Shown here: positions 62,561-64,000 of the stretch, piece after piece
How the letters are laid out: each line of letters opens with the position of its first letter
Numbering within the stretch: the first letter of the stretch is position 1
Assembly (NCBI GenBank): GCA_023389155.1
Contig: JAEWEV010000018.1
Location: 124,001 to 188,000, forward strand
Direction of reading: 5' to 3'
Length of the DNA: 64,000 nt
Origin: Pseudomonadota bacterium
GTDB lineage: Bacteria; Pseudomonadota; Gammaproteobacteria; Burkholderiales; Burkholderiaceae_B
Notes under the pieces: model-generated
What the model saw: the letters and a program-made list of their open reading frames with translations, nothing else
What the model was told of the DNA's origin: nothing
Databases searched by the model: none
Position numbers and translations under genes: made by a program

Positions 62561-63394
62561 CTACTCCTTGATTTTATCCGTTTCCAGCTTGAAATCGCGA
62601 GTGGCAAACTGTGACTTTGTGTCTGGGCCATACCATTTGAAGAAGATTTTCTCGGCCTGACCGGACGTTTCCAGTTCGCGCAGCGTATCGTCGACCACTT
62701 TCTTGAGTGCGGCTTCACCCTTGCGCAGACCGAAAGCCAGTGGCTCTTCACTGATATTTTCCCTGAGCACGGTAAAGTCTTTCTGTTTGGGGCCAAGTTT
62801 GGCATATACGCGCAACAGCGCGGCTTCATCATCAACGTAGCCTACGCCCTTGCCTTGCTGAAGCGCAAGAAACGCCTGCTGGCTGGTATCAAACGTGACC
62901 ACATTCACATCCGGCACCGCTTTGCGAATATTGGGCTCCTGCGTCCCGCCGCGAATCGTCAGGACTTTCTTGCCTGACAGTCCGGCCAGATCCTTGATAC
63001 CGCTGTCGCTACGCACCAGCGCTTTCTGTCCTGTCACAAAGGTGGTCACGGAAAAGTCGATCTGGGCTTCACGCTCCTTATTATGCGTCATACCGGCTGC
63101 AATGATATCCACGTGCTTTTGCTGCAATTCGGGAATCCGGGCCGCCACGGCAACCTGCCTGAAGCGCGCCTTTACACCAATCTTGTCTGCTACTGCTTTG
63201 GCCAGATCGACTTCATAGCCAATGAATTCACGGGTCTTGGGATCGATGAAGGTTGCGGGTTCATCCGTTCCCAGCACACCGACCACCAGCTCCCCATTCT
63301 TTTTGATGTCATCCAGCTGGTCAGCCTGTGCATTAAAGGCGCTCAGGCCGATAAAGGTTGCACCCAGCAGGGCGAGAAGTTTGACTGATTTCAT
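62561..63394 (-). CDS. amino acid ABC transporter substrate-binding protein (family 3)
   Basis: A 277-residue periplasmic receptor with a signal peptide ending at SAFNAQADQ (about residue 24). GELVVGVLGTDEPATFIDPKTREFIGYEVDLAKA, the ligand Arg region GGTQEPNI and the closing DELRKGEAALKKV-like segment (FGLRKGEAALKKVVDDTL) are typical of family-3 amino acid receptors. It is the first gene of the importer operon. The ligand is a polar or charged amino acid by family. Confidence 0.94.
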   Translation of the reverse strand: MKSVKLLALLGATFIGLSAFNAQADQLDDIKKNGELVVGVLGTDEPATFIDPKTREFIGYEVDLAKAVADKIGVKARFRQVAVAARIPELQQKHVDIIAAGMTHNKEREAQIDFSVTTFVTGQKALVRSDSGIKDLAGLSGKKVLTIRGGTQEPNIRKAVPDVNVVTFDTSQQAFLALQQGKGVGYVDDEAALLRVYAKLGPKQKDFTVLRENISEEPLAFGLRKGEAALKKVVDDTLRELETSGQAEKIFFKWYGPDTKSQFATRDFKLETDKIKE

Positions 63395-63815
63395 CTTTGA
63401 TTGCCTTCCTGATATATGGCGTTATTCAAATGTGACGTTCGAGCGTTTTTTTGGAACGCAATCACGCATGAATAAAACTATATCAATATAACGAACACCA
63501 ATAAAATAACTAATGGATATATAGTAATTATCCTTTTTGATCCCCTGGCCAGATGGATACCCTCCCCTTTTGGGGCCCATTATCCTTGCAAAGGTGCATG
63601 GCTGTACTCAGCGTCTGCGCTCCTTGCGCCGGCACACTTGCAAGCGTCCTACGGGTCTGCGAGTTGACATTTACCGGCTACGATGTCCAGTCACAGCCCC
63701 CCATTGAGCACTCCGGTTTTACCCCTACTGATCGCTGAATTGACTGCATTGCTGATAAACTGTTCTGCATACAGGCAAGCAGGCTCCGATTTTCCCGACA
63801 GCATCAGCACAGCGC
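63395..63815. other. 421-base divergent intergenic region (amino acid importer / pxpB)
   Basis: No gene supported. An AT-rich core (about 63475-63540) contains GGATA-N9-TATCC (63514-63532) and several TATA-like stretches, a likely place for the importer promoter and a regulator site. I could not fix exact -10/-35 boxes. Confidence 0.45.
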
Positions 63816-64000
63816 ATGAGTTCACACACGGCCACTTCTAACGCTCCCTGGACTTTTTCGTCCGAAGGCGATCACTGCCTGATTATCCGTTTCGGCGATC
63901 GTATCGATACCGCCATCAACGCCCGCGCCCGTCAGGCGGCAGAGCTGATCCACGCGGCAGGCCTGCCGTATATCAGCGATCTGGTACCTACCTTCACCAC
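63816..64000 (+). CDS. pxpB: 5-oxoprolinase subunit B PxpB (KipI family), cut by the window end
   Basis: The first 61 codons of an open frame that runs off the window. The translation has FSSEGDHCLIIRFGDRIDTA, then INARARQAAELI and the ISDLVPTFT segment, which is the conserved start of PxpB/KipI. With PxpA and PxpC it opens 5-oxoproline (pyroglutamate) to glutamate using ATP. The partner genes should follow beyond the window. It is divergent from the amino acid importer, which may carry a related substrate. Confidence 0.88.
   Translation, partial: MSSHTATSNAPWTFSSEGDHCLIIRFGDRIDTAINARARQAAELIHAAGLPYISDLVPTFT

Noticed and set aside
1..64000. CRISPR arrays, tRNA/rRNA genes, complete insertion sequences, prophage genes
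   Set aside because: None recognised on reading both strands; intergenic gaps are short and show no repeat-spacer pattern or cloverleaf.

Overview
The window looks like a chromosomal segment of a betaproteobacterium of the Alcaligenaceae type (Advenella/Alcaligenes-like). Pointers are a base composition estimated by eye in the mid-50s % GC, two orphan Bug/TctC periplasmic binding proteins, a ubiE / Tim44-like / ubiJ / ubiB / rfaE2 block, an isolated polyphosphate kinase 2, and a gluconate dehydrogenase of gamma, flavoprotein and cytochrome c subunits. The genus is an inference. No rRNA, tRNA, CRISPR array, prophage or complete insertion sequence was recognised. Most of the DNA is tightly packed catabolic and transport genes, with many stop/start overlaps.

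Region by region. 0.1-2.3 kb: a hydratase of the fumarylacetoacetase fold and a YbdG-type mechanosensitive channel. 2.4-9.0 kb: a C-P lyase operon on the minus strand (phnI-J-K-L-M-N-P) whose upstream end is broken. phnH survives only as its last ~117 codons and phnG is absent, although PhnG and PhnH are parts of the C-P lyase core. 9.2-11.6 kb: a YbfB/YjiJ-type MFS exporter and an AadA-type aminoglycoside nucleotidyltransferase occupy the place of the missing genes. 11.7-14.2 kb: a divergent pair, a PLP ammonia-lyase of the hydroxyaspartate/serine racemase type and a D-amino-acid dehydrogenase. 14.3-18.1 kb: an SDR / lactonase / Bug operon with a divergent LysR regulator. 18.5-22.5 kb: membrane gluconate 2-dehydrogenase. 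22.5-25.6 kb: glutathione reductase, an aspartate/glutamate racemase and a glyoxalase-fold protein.

25.8-35.2 kb is one long minus-strand peptide-use operon: RpiR regulator, isoaspartyl peptidase (iaaA), the glutathione/peptide importer gsiABCD, a DmpA-type aminopeptidase and a DppA-type D-aminopeptidase. 35.5-41.7 kb carries an old-yellow-enzyme reductase, an NlpC/P60 lipoprotein, a glyoxalase-fold gene divergent from a MarR regulator with a 26-bp palindromic operator between them, PPK2, thiD and an isoaspartyl methyltransferase. 41.8-50.7 kb is a ubiquinone/LPS block (rfaE2, ubiB, ubiJ, a Tim44-like protein, ubiE) split by a four-gene sulfonate-type ABC import cassette. 50.7-53.4 kb has phoB-phoR, with two Pho-box-like sites, and a YchJ-type protein.

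53.8-59.0 kb holds a Bug protein and an operon for a class III CoA-transferase, two MaoC/hot-dog proteins and a citrate-synthase-like citryl-CoA lyase in which the usual catalytic Asp position reads Thr. A LysR gene lies upstream, and a 17-bp palindrome sits at the operon's promoter. This is the best candidate here for an uncharacterised pathway. 59.1-63.4 kb is a polar amino acid ABC importer operon that ends in a 2-oxoglutarate/Fe(II) oxygenase of the isopenicillin N synthase family. The window closes inside pxpB (5-oxoprolinase subunit B).

A theme of D-, beta- and gamma-linked amino acids recurs: isoaspartyl peptidase, two D-/beta-aminopeptidases, glutathione importer, racemase, D-amino-acid dehydrogenase, hydroxyaspartate lyase and 5-oxoprolinase. 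Phosphorus economy also recurs: C-P lyase, PhoBR and PPK2.
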